64,000 nt of DNA from Bufo bufo (taxonomy: Eukaryota > Chordata > Amphibia > Anura > Bufonidae): contig NC_053392.1 of NCBI RefSeq assembly GCF_905171765.1, forward strand, positions 449,598,722 to 449,662,721. Direction: 5' to 3'. Position numbers and translations under genes: made by a program. How positions within the stretch are numbered: position 1 is the stretch's first letter; each line of letters starts with the position of its first letter. The notes below the pieces were generated by a model. That model was given only the letters and a program-made list of their open reading frames with translations. It was not told the DNA's origin and did no database searches. This document shows, in pieces, positions 32,111 to 42,119 of the stretch.

Positions 32111-32595
32111 GTGTGCAGGCTGGTGGTGGTGGTGAAATGGTGTGGGGGATGTTTTCTGGGCACACTTTAGGCCCCTTAGTGCCAATTGGGCATCGTTTAA
32201 ATGCCACGGGCTACCTGAGCATTGTTTCTGACCATGTCCATCCCTTCATGACCACCATGTACCCATCCTCTGATGGCTACTTCCAGCAGGATAATGCACC
32301 ATGTCACAAAGCTCGAATCATTTCAAATTGGTTTCTTGAACATGACAATGAGTTCACTGTACTGAAATGGCCCCCACAGTCACCAGATCTCAACCCAATA
32401 AAGAATCTTTGGGATGTGGTGGAACGGGAGCTTCGTGCCCTGGATGGGCATCCCTCAAATCTCCATCAACTGCAAGATGCTATCCTATCAATATGGGCCA
32501 ACATTTCTAAAGAATGCTATCAGCACCTTTTTGAATCAATGCCACATAGAATTAAGGCAGTTCTGAAGGCAAAAGGGGGTCCAACACCGTATTAG
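32111..32595 (+). pseudogene. DD36E Tc1 transposase, C-terminal part
   Basis: Begins within the QAGGGGEMVWGMF segment, so about 85 residues repeat the end of the first piece. It continues through YFQQDNAPCHKA and SPDLNPIKNLW to a natural end, KAVLKAKGGPTPY, before the right terminus. The spacing between the second Asp and the third acidic position is 36. That third position is Lys instead of Glu, which should abolish catalysis. Without an upstream start in frame it cannot be translated as a transposase. Confidence 0.87.
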
Positions 32596-32624
32596 TATGG
32601 TGTTCCTAATAATTCTTTAGGTGA

Positions 32625-32628
<4 letters not shown>

Positions 32629-32669
<41 letters not shown>

Positions 32670-32670
32670 A
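32629..32670. repeat. (TA)n(CA)n microsatellite
   Basis: Alternating TATATA followed by CACACACA at the right border of the Tc1. A shorter TATATA tract lies at the left border. Confidence 0.85.
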
Positions 32671-33132
32671 GCATTTTTGTTTCTTATACAATTGATATCC
32701 CTATACACATCACTATACCATCCCCACTTCTACAAACATAACGCGAACGAAAACCTATTACACACTTGAGCAGTCCAACATAAATCCACCATTTTTAAAT
32801 CCACCACTACTGGTGCCTAAAAGGGTTTACTAAAAAAGAGGCGGGATTTGGAGGGTATCCCTACCCACCAGTCCCCCTGTTTTGGCTCACTACCTCATCC
32901 TATACAGGCAGACATCCTTGTCGACCTGACTAAACCCAGAGCAGCCTCTAGCACCTAGTACCCAACTTTCTTTCCACCCCACTCCTATCCACCCGAGGCG
33001 CCTCAAGTCTTTCAGATCTAGTGGAAACCCATTCCAAAAGATCCGTCTGACCCTCATACTTTCTCTCTCTCTCTCTCTTATACCTATCAACTTCAAATCA
33101 TTGTGCCGCTATAAGAGATAAGAAATGTTTAA

Positions 33133-33322
33133 AGCCTCATTCACACATCAGTGTTTCGATAGGTGATTTCCATCACTGATTGTGAGCCCAAACCAAAATT
33201 GGAGCATTCACAGAAATAAGGTATAAGAGATAGATCTGCCCCTGTTCTGTGTTTTAGAGCTGTACCTGGTCTTGGCTCATAATCACAGATGGATGACCGA
33301 ACACTGATGTGTGAATGAGGCA
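33133..33322. mobile_element. 190-bp foldback MITE, ATTCACAC type
   Basis: Ends AGCCTCATTCACACATCAGT and complement, flanked by TAA at 33130-33132 and 33323-33325. Arms of about 70 bp pair. Non-coding. Confidence 0.8.
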
Positions 33323-33647
33323 TAACACTGGTACTATTCAGAAAACTCTGGCTAAATATTTTTATTCTCCTTAAAATTATAATATATTTAAAAAAAGAAC
33401 TTACTGTTTTCCAAACCGTTTGAAGCCACTGATTGATAAGGCTTCAGTAGTAACTGCATTTAAAATGATTGATGGGTATAAGATATATTTTTCAAAACAG
33501 ACAAGCCAAATATAAAGCTTTTCAAACCACATTAACTGGGCAGCATCTAAAAACAGAAACAAAAAATGTCAGTGTTTTGTAAAAAATTAAAATAAAACAC
33601 AGCAGCACATCTTCTTTGATCAAGCTATAAAACAAGTTAAAGAATAA

Positions 33648-33892
33648 TATAAAGTTTTGTGGGAAAAGATTAGTAAAAGTTGTGATTTATTGATTTATAT
33701 CTGTGTTCATTCTGGGCTTTGAAGTCAAGAAGGTGGTCATATCAGTGACTAACAGCTACAATATCTCTGTATGCACAGTCATAGAGGGAAGCCTGTCAAT
33801 TACATAGTCACCTTGACTTCAAATACCAGAATGAACAGGAATTTAAATGAATGAGATACAAGTTTTACAGAATCTTTTCCCATAAAACTATA
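33648..33892. mobile_element. Palindromic MITE next to the Tc1
   Basis: AAGTTTTGTGGGAAAAGATT at the left pairs with AATCTTTTCCCATAAAACT at the right. The arms extend through GTTCATTCTGG and TTTGAAGTCAAG for about 100 bp. It ends where the Tc1 at 33893 begins. Confidence 0.7.
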
Positions 33893-35145
33893 CACTACTC
33901 ACAAAAAGAATGAACCTAAAATCCACTCTAACCTTTACAAGTGAACTTAATGTGACCTTCTCTAAACTTTTGAATGCATATGTCCAACTTTTTATAGTTT
34001 CAGTTCATTTTGTACAACTTGCTGTTCTCTAACAAGGAGCTTAACAGCAAAATTCACAACAGGTGTTTGATCCATGAATCGCCCAATACATTTCCTGGTT
34101 CAATTAGAATTTGTATTTAAACAGTCCTCCTCATTATGCTGTTCACATTTTGACATCATGAGACCAAGACGACACCTAACAATTGATCAACAGTACCTCG
34201 CCATTGCGATGCTTCAAACAGGATGTTCTCAGACGGAAGTGGCCACTGAGCTTAGAGTGTTACAGAGTGTCATCAGCAGGTTGCAACATAGATACAGAAA
34301 TACTGGAAGAGTCACAAAAAAGCATAGAAGTGGACATCCTTTGGCCACATCCCACACTGATAACCGCTTCATTGTGAACAATGTGCCCTGTGGAACTGGA
34401 TGATAAATGCCACACAACTCCAGGCACATTTAAAGGAGGTGAGAGGCACCCAAGTGTCACGTCAGAACATTTGAAACATTTACATCAGCATGGTCTGCAT
34501 GCTAGATGACCTACAAGGGTACCTGACCAGAGGCATCATAATCTTTCATGGGCCAGGGAGCATCTGCACTGGACGAGGGACCAGTGGGCCTCAGTGCTGT
34601 TCACTGATGAAAGTCGATTCACGTTGAGCAGAAATGATGGCCACCAACGATGTTGGAGACGTCAAGGAGAGCGCTATGTATCAGCCACTGTTGCCACTAG
34701 ACGAGCCTTTGGTGGTGGTGGTGTACCAGTATAGGCAGGTGTGTCTACTCAATACAGAACTGCCCTACACTTTGTGAATGGTACAGTGACAAGCCCATAC
34801 TAAAATGGAGTGGCTTGCACTTTCCCCAGACTTGAATCCCATTGAAAACCGATGGGATCAGCTGAGTCGCCGTGTGGCTGCTCGTAACTCTGTACCCCAG
34901 AACCTCAATGATCTGAGGGCTCCCCATCAAGAAGAGTGGGATGCCATGCCCCAGCACACAATAAGTCAACTTTTTGTCATAAGACGTCGTTGTCAAGCTG
35001 TAATTGATGCTCAAGGCCACATGACAAGTTTTTGAGACATTGACATTTTTTGTGGGGACGTGCTTCTACTTTAATGCCCTACTTTCATGATATAATATCA
35101 CTGTAGCGTGAACTTTTCAAATTTTTCATAAATTTCACCCGAAAG
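33893..35145 (+). mobile_element. Tc1 transposon truncated at its right end
   Basis: Left end CACTACTCACAAAAAG after TA at 33891-33892. The right terminal repeat is recognisable to about 35145 (TTTCACCCGAAAG) but its outermost part is gone, replaced by the Penelope-like element. Confidence 0.75.
34158..35035 (+). pseudogene. Tc1-type transposase with core deletion
   Basis: Starts MRPRRHLTIDQQYLAI, with a helix-turn-helix region (TEVATELRVLQSVISRLQHRY). Frames shift near 34400. Further on, VLFTDESRFTLSRNDGHQRCW carries the first Asp and a GGGGVPV segment follows with an in-frame stop. A deletion near 34800 then removes about 50 residues including the second catalytic Asp, joining VNGTVTSPY to WLALSPDLNPIENRWDQL. 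The third Glu and the tail AVIDAQGHMTSF remain. It is inactive. Confidence 0.82.
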
Positions 35146-35266
35146 CAGGGTGGCACTCACCAATGTACATCCAATAAAAATATTTCTTTATTTTGTGCAA
35201 AATAAACTTCAATACAGCAGACCAGGGCGGCACCCATTCCTCCCACACACAGTAGCAGCGACGTCC

Positions 35267-35293
35267 GTTTAGCGCAGACACGCGCTTCTTCAG
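35267..35293 (-). ncRNA. Hammerhead-ribozyme-like motif, left repeat
   Basis: On minus: CTGAAGA, then AGCGC pairing with GCGCT around a GTGTCT loop, then AAAC. It resembles the CUGANGA-stem II-GAAA core of hammerheads known from Penelope-like elements, but the first G of GAAA is not separate here, and stems I and III were not convincingly folded. Confidence 0.35.
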
Positions 35294-35431
35294 GCCACTG
35301 AACACGCATTACGCCACCGTACCTTTGTTTAGTTATTAAAACAACACAGCATCATGATACAATCAGTTTAGTCCTATATCTGATTGTATATGTAAGGCCA
35401 TGTATAATAATTGGGACATTTTGAGAAGGGA

Positions 35432-35932
35432 CACTTTTTTTTTACAGAGTACGTGGAGGACAAACCATTAATATCATTTAGGAGGAGCCACACTATTAGG
35501 GACAACATATTAAGGAGTCACTTTGTAGTTGAGACAAGGAATACTTGGCTACGAGATAGTAGGCCTAAGGGAAACTTTAAATGCGAGAATTGTTCCTTTT
35601 GCACGTTTAACTCACAAAGGAAAGTGTTAGATTTTGGAGGTGTCCACCATTGGGGTTAACTGCTTTATAACCTGCAGGAGCACATTTGTGGTTTACTTAC
35701 TTAATCGTCTTCCCTATGTAAAAGTGGCCACAGTGGAAATTAAGTGCCTGTTCAAAAGGGTTAGGGAACATATTAACTCTGTACAATCAGGTAAAGGTTG
35801 TCCCAGGTTTATCAAGCACATGAGAGAGGTGCATGGAGGGAGTTGTGACACCCTGAGGTTTGCTGGTATAGAGATGGTTCCCAACCCATCACTAGGTGAG
35901 GATAGACACCGTTTGCTATTACAAATGTAAGC
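35432..35932 (+). pseudogene. Penelope-like protein C-terminus with GIY-YIG domain remnant
   Basis: The first frame reads SFRRSHTIRDNILRSHFV, ETRNTWLRDSRPKG and the cysteine motif CENCSFC typical of the RT-endonuclease linker. After a frame change near 35655 it continues with FITCRSTFVVYLL, the start of the GIY-YIG endonuclease, then RVREHINSV and RFIKHMREVHGG. The second half of the nuclease signature (a Y-x-G-R-T type motif) reads YVKVATVE, so the active site is damaged. The RT core is absent. It would have acted in target-primed insertion. Confidence 0.82.
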
Positions 35933-36161
35933 TAGGTGGATCCTACGCACAGGAGCGCTGGGTCAATTAGGATTGAATGATAGAAATGACTTAAGTGTTT
36001 TTCTATAGAAATTGCATATTACTGTTTACATGTTTTTAATATCATGATACTGTGTTGTTTTAATAGCTAAACCGAGGCACGGTGGCGTCATGCGTGTTCA
36101 TGGCACCTGTACCACAAGGTGTTTAAAAAGCAGCGCAAGAGTACGCACTGACATCAGTGGC

Positions 36162-36187
36162 CTGAAGAAGCGCGTGTCTGGCGAAAC
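36162..36187 (+). ncRNA. Hammerhead-ribozyme-like motif, right repeat
   Basis: CTGAAGA at 36162-36168, a loop GTGTCT, and GCGAAAC at 36181-36187. The stem is weaker than in the left copy (AGCGC against GGC). A CACTG/CAGTG hairpin just upstream could be stem I. Cleavage is not established. Confidence 0.35.
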
Positions 36188-36307
36188 GGACGTCGCCGTT
36201 ACTATGTGTGGGAGGAATGCGTGCCGCCCTGGTCTGCTGTATTGAAGTTTATTTTGCACAAATAAAGAAGTATTTTTAATGGATCTACAGTGGTGAGAGC
36301 CGCCCTA

Positions 36308-37092
36308 CTTATTTTTCTATTCTATAAATTACATGTTTATTATGCAGTTAGGGTTGTTATGGATGCAGCAATGCCAAATATGTGGAGATTAAATTTGTGC
36401 TACTTTTTTTTTTCATTGAAAAGTGTTTTATCAAAGAAAAAACTTTTTTTTTTTAACCATTTAATAGTCCCGCAAGGGGACTATAATAGGCAATCTTTTG
36501 ATCGCTTGTAAAATACATTGCACTATTGCAATGCATTTTAATGTCAGTGCTTTACAGAGGAGCAGCCCATGGAAAACACTTGAAGCAGGCCTGAGGCCTA
36601 CACTAGATCCAAGCCTGCCTTCACCAACATTGGCACCCCTCAATCTCATTTACAGGGTGCAAATGGGATACAGAGGGAGCCTGCTTCTTCTATAACAGCT
36701 TACATGTGACAGGCTCCTTTACCCATGGCATTTGAGGGGGTTAAATAGCTTGAATCAGTACTCCTGCTGGTCTGGGCTATTAGAGCATCATAAGACACAC
36801 ATTTTATACATATATTGCTATTTTCCCAAGCCCCCCCCCCCCCCCCCCAAAAAAAAACACAAAAAAATTGAACTGTCTGAAGATGCCCTGACACAGATAA
36901 TTATATACAACGTATTACATTGCAGTGTATTATAAGACAACGTTGCATACTTGTATTCTGTATTGCTATATATTGCAAAACAAAACAAAAAACTCATTGA
37001 ACCTTCTGGAGATGCCCTGACGGAGATTTCAGACTAGTATTTCATGTTTTCACTTACCCTCTGTATTCTAAGACACACGTTGCACACATATA
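36308..37092. other. Unclassified sequence with decayed repeats
   Basis: Holds a poly-C run (about 36832-36848) and two diverged copies of a unit with GAACxxTCTGxAGATGCCCTGAC and an ACGTTGCA tail. A third partial copy follows at 40257 on the other side of the next element. No gene. Confidence 0.4.
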
Positions 37093-37368
37093 CAGGGTGG
37101 GCCATTTAAATGGATACACCTTAATAAAATGGGAATGGTTGGTGATATTAACTTCCTGTTTGTGGCACATTAGTATATGTGAGGGGGGAAACTTTTCAAG
37201 ATGGGTGGTGACCATGGTGGCCATTTTGAATCCAACTTTTGTTTTTTCAATAGGAAGAGGGTCATGTGACACATCAAACTTATTGGGAATTTCACAAGAA
37301 AAACAATGGTGTGCTTGGTTTTAACGTAACTTTATTCTTTCATGAGTTATTTACAAGTTTCTGACCAC

Positions 37369-38427
37369 TTATAAAATGTGTTCAATGTGCTGCCCATTGT
37401 GTTGGATTGTCAATGCAACCCTCTTCTCCCACTCTTCACACACTGATAGCAACACCGCAGGAAAAATGCTAGCACAGGCTTCCAGTATCCGTAATTTCAG
37501 GTGCTGCACATCTCATATCTTCACAGCATAGACAATTGCCTTCAGATGACCCCAAAGATAAAAGTGTAAGGGGGTCAGATCGGGAGACCTTGGGGGCCAT
37601 TCAACTGGCCCACGACGACCAATCCACTTTCCAGGAAACTGTTCATCTAGGAATGCTCGGACCTGACACCCATAATGTGGTGGTGCACCATCTTGCTGGA
37701 AAAACTCAGGGAACGTGCCAGCTTCAGTGCATAAAGAGGAAAACACATCATCATGTAGCAATTTCACATATCCAGTGGCCTTGAGGTTTCCATTGATGAA
37801 GAATGGCCCCATTATCTTTGTATCCCATATACCACACCATACCATCAATTTTTTTGTTCGAACAGTCTTGGAGGGATCTATCCAATGTGGGTTAGTGTCA
37901 GACCAATAGCGGTGGTTTTGTTTGTTAACTTCACCATTCACATAATGGTTTGCCTCATTACTGAACAAAATCTTCTGCGTAAACTGAGGGTCCTGTTCCA
38001 ATTTTTGTTTTGCCCATTCTGCAAATTCAGTGCGCCGATCTGTGTCATCCTCGTTGAGATGCTGCAGTAGCTGGAGTTTGTAAGGGTGCCATTTGTGAGT
38101 AGCTAATATTCGCCGAAGGGATGTTCGACTAATGCCACTCTCCAGTGACATGCGGCAAGTGCTACGCTGTGGGCTCTTGCTGAATGAAGCAAGGACAGCC
38201 ACTGATGTTTCTTCATTAGAGACAGATTTCATGCGTTCACATTTTGGCAAATCCAACACTGAACCAGTTTCACGAAACTTAGCAAGCAGTTTGCTAACTG
38301 TAGCATGGGAGATGGGTGGTCTCGTAGGGTGTCTTGCATTGAAATCTTCTGCAATGACCCGGTTACTGCGTTCACCAGAAATCAACACAATTTCTATCTG
38401 CTCCTCACATGTTAACCTCGGCGACAT
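37369..38427 (-). pseudogene. DD41D transposase, catalytic residues lost
   Basis: A 352-codon frame from MSPRLTCEEQIEIVLI to a natural stop, chosen at 38427 because the open frame upstream is terminal-repeat sequence. It has helix-turn-helix text (ISHATVSKLLAKFRETGSV), LATHKWHPYKLQLLQ, KLMVWCGIW, FFQQDGAPPHY with the second Asp, and SPDLTPLHFYLWG. The spacing of 41 residues points to the rosa/DD41D group. The first catalytic position reads FSNEA (Asn for Asp) and the third reads PLHF (His for Asp). One in-frame TGA occurs at 37513-37515. It is otherwise frame-intact. Confidence 0.88.
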
Positions 38428-38640
38428 GTCAATGGCTGTAAACAAAGAGAAACTTGTAAATAACTCATGAAAGAATAAAGTTACGTTAAAACCATTGTTT
38501 TTCTTGTGAAATTCCCAATAAGTTTGATGTGTCACATGACCCTCTTCCTATTGAAAAAACAAAAGTTGGATTCAAAATGTCAGACTTCAAAATGGCCGCC
38601 ATGGTCACCACCCATCTTGAAAAGTTTCCCCCTTCACATA

Positions 38641-40131
38641 CAGGTCCTTCTCAAAAAATTAGCATATTGTGATAAAGTTCATTATTTTCTGTAATGTACT
38701 GATAAACATTAGACTTTCATATATTTTAGATTCATTACACACAACTGAAGTAGTTCAAGCCTTTTCTTGTTTTAATATTGATGATTTTGGCATACAGCTC
38801 ATGAAAAGGTTCTCTAAACGAGCTATTAACCTAATCATCTGAATCAACTAATTAACTCTAAACACCTGCAAAAGATTCCTGAGGCTTTTAAAAACTCCCA
38901 GCCTGGTTCATTACTCAAAACCGCAATCATGGGCAAGACTGCCGACCTGACTGCTGTCCAGAAGGCCATCATTAATACCCTCAAGCAAGAGGGTAAGACA
39001 CAGAAAGAAATTTCTGAACGAATAGGCTGTTCCCAGAGTGCTGTATCAAGGCACGTCTGTGGAAAGGAAAAAGTGTGGCAGAAAACGCTGCACAACGAGA
39101 AGAGGTGACCGATTCCAGACCTTGGGGGACCTGCGGAAGCAGTGGACTGAGTCTGGAGTAGAAACATCCAGAGCCACCGTGTACAGGCGTGTGCAGGAAA
39201 TGGGCTACAGGTGCCGCATTCCCCAGGTCAAGCCACTTTTGAACCAGAAACAGCGGCAGAAGCGCCTGACCTGGGCTATAGAGAAGCTTTTTTCGGATGA
39301 AAGCAAATTTTGCATGTCATTCGGAAATCAAGGTGCCAGAGTCTGGAGGAAGACTGGGGAGAGGGAAATGCCAAAATGCCTGAAGTCCAGTGTCAAGTAC
39401 CCACAGTCAGTGATGGTCTGGGGTGCCATGTCAGCTGCTGGTGTTGGTCCACTGTGTTTTATCAAGGGCAGGGTCAATGCAGCTAGCTATCAGGAGATTT
39501 TGGAGCACTTCATGCTTCCATCTGCTGAAAAGCTTTATGGAGATGAAGATTTCATTTTTCAGCATGACCTTGCACCTGCTCACAGTGCCAAAACCACTGG
39601 TAAATGGTTTACTGACCATGGTATTACTGTGCTCAATTGGCCTGCCAACTCTCCTGACCTGAACCCCATAGAGAATCTGTGGGATATTGGGAAGAGAAAG
39701 TTGAGAGACGCAAGACCCAACATGATGAGCTTAAGGCCGCTATCGAAGCATCCTGGGCCTCCATAACACCTCAGCAGTGCCACAGGCTGATTGCCTCCAT
39801 GCCACGCCGCATTGAAGCAGTCATTTCTGCAAAAGGATTCCTGACCAAGTATTGAGTGCATAACTGAACTTAATTATTTGAAAGTTGACTTTTTTTGTAT
39901 TAAAAACACTTTTCTTTTATTGGTCGGTTGAAATATGCAAATTTTTTTAGATAGGAATTTTGGGTTTTCATGAGCTGTATGCCAAAATCATCAATATTAA
40001 AACAAGAAAAGGCTTGAACTACTTCAGTTGTGTGTAATGAATCTAAAATATATGAAAGTCTAATGTTTATCAGTACATTACAGAAAATAATGAACTTTAT
40101 CACAATATGCAAATTTTTGGAGAAGGACCTG
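38641..40131 (+). mobile_element. Tc1 transposon nested in the DD41D element
   Basis: Ends CAGGTCCTTCTCAAAAAATT and complement, flanked by TA at 38639-38640 and 40132-40133. Terminal repeats of about 185 bp agree nearly throughout. It interrupts the right terminal repeat of the older element. Confidence 0.92.
38929..39855 (+). pseudogene. DD34E Tc1 transposase with two frameshifts and a deletion
   Basis: Starts MGKTADLTAVQKAIIN and shows a helix-turn-helix (TQKEISERIGCSQSAVSRHV). The frame shifts near 39045-39100 into the frame carrying RRVQEMGYRCRIPQVKPLL. Just before the first catalytic Asp (KLFSDESKFCMSFGNQG) some 9-11 residues are missing. The second Asp (FQHDLAPAHSAKT) and third Glu (SPDLNPIENLWDI) are kept at 34-residue spacing. 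A frameshift near 39710 leads to the natural tail QQCHRLIASMPRRIEAV and a stop at 39853-39855. Confidence 0.88.
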
Positions 40132-40218
40132 TATACTAATGTGCCACAAACAGGAAGTTAATATCACCAACCATTCCCATTTTATTAAGGTGTATCCATA
40201 TAAATGGCCCACCCTGTA

Positions 40219-40406
40219 CTTTATTGTGATTATCCCGAACCAAAAAAAACTAAATTGAACTGTCTGGAGATGTCACAGATTTTGTTCTAGTATTCCCCCC
40301 CCCCCCCCAAAAAACAACTGTATTTGTGTTAAAATGGGGAAAATGCTTTTGAGGTTCTGCAGCAGTAGATGCAACTAGAAGGCACTGCCAGGCACACCCA
40401 GCCTAA
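40219..40406. other. Short flank with poly-C run
   Basis: Contains a decayed copy of the GAACTGTCTGGAGATG unit seen at 36865 and 36998, and a C run near 40296-40308. Confidence 0.4.
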
Positions 40407-41345
40407 GACCTCTTTCACACGGGCGTCATGTTTTTTGCCCGGATAAGATGCGGGTGCGTTGCGGGAAAATGCGCGATTTTTCCGCGTGAGTGCAAAACGT
40501 TTTAATGCGTTTTGCACCCGCGTGAGAAAAATCTGCATGTTTGGTACCCAGACCCAAACCCGGACTTCATCACTGAAGTTCAGGTTTGGGTAAGGTGTTG
40601 TGTAGATTTTATTATTTTCCCTTATAACATGGTTATAAGGGAAGATAATAGCATTCTTAATACAGAATGCAAAGTAAATTAAGGATGGAGGGGTTTAAAA
40701 AATAAATAAATAAGTTAACTTACCTGATTCATAGCGGCCGGTCTCTGTTCTATCTTCAGGACCTGGCAAAAGACCTGTGGTGACGTCACTGTGCTCATCA
40801 CATGGTTCATCACCATGGTGAGGGACCATGTGATTCGACCATGTGATGTGACGTCACCACAGGTCCTGAGCCGGCAGCTCAACATTACAGAAGACAGAGA
40901 TCCGCAACTACGCGATCAAGTGGACTTGGTGAGTTATTTTAATTTTATTTTTAACCCCTCCATCACTATTTTACTTTGCATTCTGTATTCAGAATGCTAT
41001 TATTTTCCCTTATAACCATGTTATAAGGGAAAATAATACAGATCGGGTCCCCAGCCCGATCGTCACCTAGTAACCAATGCGTGAAAATCACACCGCATCT
41101 GCACTTGCTTGCAGATGCTTGCGATTTTCACGCGGCCCCATTCACTTCTTTGGGGCCTGCGTTGCGTGAAAAACACAGAATATAGAGCATGCTGTGATTT
41201 TCACGCAACGCACAAGTGACGCGTGAAAATCACAGCTCATGTGCACAGCCCCATATAAATGAATGGGTCAGGATTCAGTGCGGGTGCAATGCGTTCACAT
41301 CACGCATTGCACCCGCACGGAAATCTCGCCCGTGTGAAAGGGGCC
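40407..41345. mobile_element. 939-bp foldback element, CTTTCACAC type
   Basis: Ends GACCTCTTTCACACGGGCG and the inverted complement GCCCGTGTGAAAGGGGCC. Flanks are TAA on the left and TTA on the right. Most of the sequence pairs around a centre near 40820: ATAACATGGTTATAAGGG with its complement, and CCTGTGGTGACGTCAC with GTGACGTCACCACAGG. Non-coding. Confidence 0.8.
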
Positions 41346-41465
41346 TTAGATTCTCACTTCTCACTTCCTGGCTAAAAGCTTTCCCTTCCTTTCCCTATTC
41401 TGCACAATTCCTCTTCTTTTCTACCCTTTCCCTTTAATGTCCCTCACACTAGAATAGAAGCTTTA

Positions 41466-41946
41466 GACCCCTTTCACACGAACGTGACGGATTAAGTCCG
41501 GATGCGTTCAGGGTTCGTTCAGGGAAATGCTCACTATTTTGCAAGCAAGTTCAGTCAGTTTTGTCTGCGATTGCGTTCAGTTTTTTCTGCGCGGACGCAA
41601 TGCGTTTTGATGCGTTTTTCACGCGCATGATAAAAATCTGAAGCTTTACAAACAACATTTCTTAGCAAGTAGCAACCTTCAGTGAAAAACGCATCGCAAC
41701 CACACTTGCTTGCGGATGCAATGCGTTTTTCACGCAGCCCCATTCACTTCTATGGGGCCAGGGCTGCGTGAAAAACACTGAATATAGAACATGCTGCGAT
41801 TTTCACGCAAAGCAGAAGTGATGCGTGAAAAACAACGCTCATGTACACAGACCATTAACATTAATAGGTCAGCATTCAGTGCGGGTGCAATGCATTCACG
41901 TCACGCATTACACAGGCGCGGAAAACTCACTTATGTTAAAGGGACC
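41466..41946. mobile_element. 481-bp foldback MITE, CTTTCACAC type
   Basis: Left end GACCCCTTTCACACGAACG, right end decayed (AAAGGGACC), flanked by TTA at 41463-41465 and 41947-41949. Interior ATGCGTTTTTCACGC words are shared with the neighbour at 40407. Confidence 0.75.
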
Positions 41947-42119
41947 TTATTGTGACTGTCCACTGTCCCTAAGATAGCTTTCTGTCAGAGACTGCTACAC
42001 CCACCCACCCTCATTGACAGCCCAACACAGAATGATATGCTAGTTGTTCTAGAAGGGCACCTCCCTTCCTGCTACAGCACTAATTGGCTCATCCAGGCTA
42101 TCAGCCTGTGAGCTAATCA

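Larger units (their letters stand above)
29804..32627 (+). mobile_element. Mosaic DD36E Tc1 transposon with foreign insert
   Basis: Ends CACTCACCTAAAGAATTATT and complement are flanked by TA (29802-29803 and 32628-32629). The left part carries transposase codons to about 30767 and the right part resumes at about 32111. The parts overlap: 30510-30767 and 32114-32370 are the same transposase tract. Between them lie a Penelope fragment and a hAT end. Confidence 0.82.
29558..32898. mobile_element. Large inverted-repeat element enclosing a Tc1 mosaic
   Basis: A roughly 240-bp arm at 29558-29800, starting TGAGGTAGTGAGCCAAAACA, is repeated in inverse at about 32665-32898. Both arms include the GAGGCGGGATTTGGAGGG and AAAAATGGTGGATTTATG tracts. 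The interior is almost wholly the Tc1 insertion and its contents. The outer ends lack an obvious target duplication. Confidence 0.75.
35146..36307 (+). mobile_element. Penelope-like element, 5'-truncated, with inverted terminal repeats
   Basis: About 220-260 bp at 35146-35362 recurs in inverse at 36047-36307, sharing AAAATAAACTTCAATACAGC, a GACGTCCGTTT block, CACGCGCTTCTTCAGGCC and a TCATGATA palindrome. The right copy carries an extra block of about 60 bp. Only the last part of the coding region lies between. Penelope-like elements are known to have terminal repeats in direct or inverted orientation. Confidence 0.8.
37093..40216 (-). mobile_element. DD41D mariner-type (rosa-like) transposon, split by a Tc1
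   Basis: Ends CAGGGTGGGCCATTTAAATG and complement, flanked by TA at 37091-37092 and 40217-40218. The terminal repeats are long, about 270 bp: 37093-37362 against 38447-38640 plus 40132-40216. A complete Tc1 sits inside the right repeat. Transposase is on minus. Without the Tc1 the element is about 1.63 kb. Confidence 0.88.

Noticed and set aside
35411..35659. First Met at 35411 as a true start
   Set aside because: The coding similarity begins after it and the protein is 5'-truncated, so the Met is in non-coding sequence.
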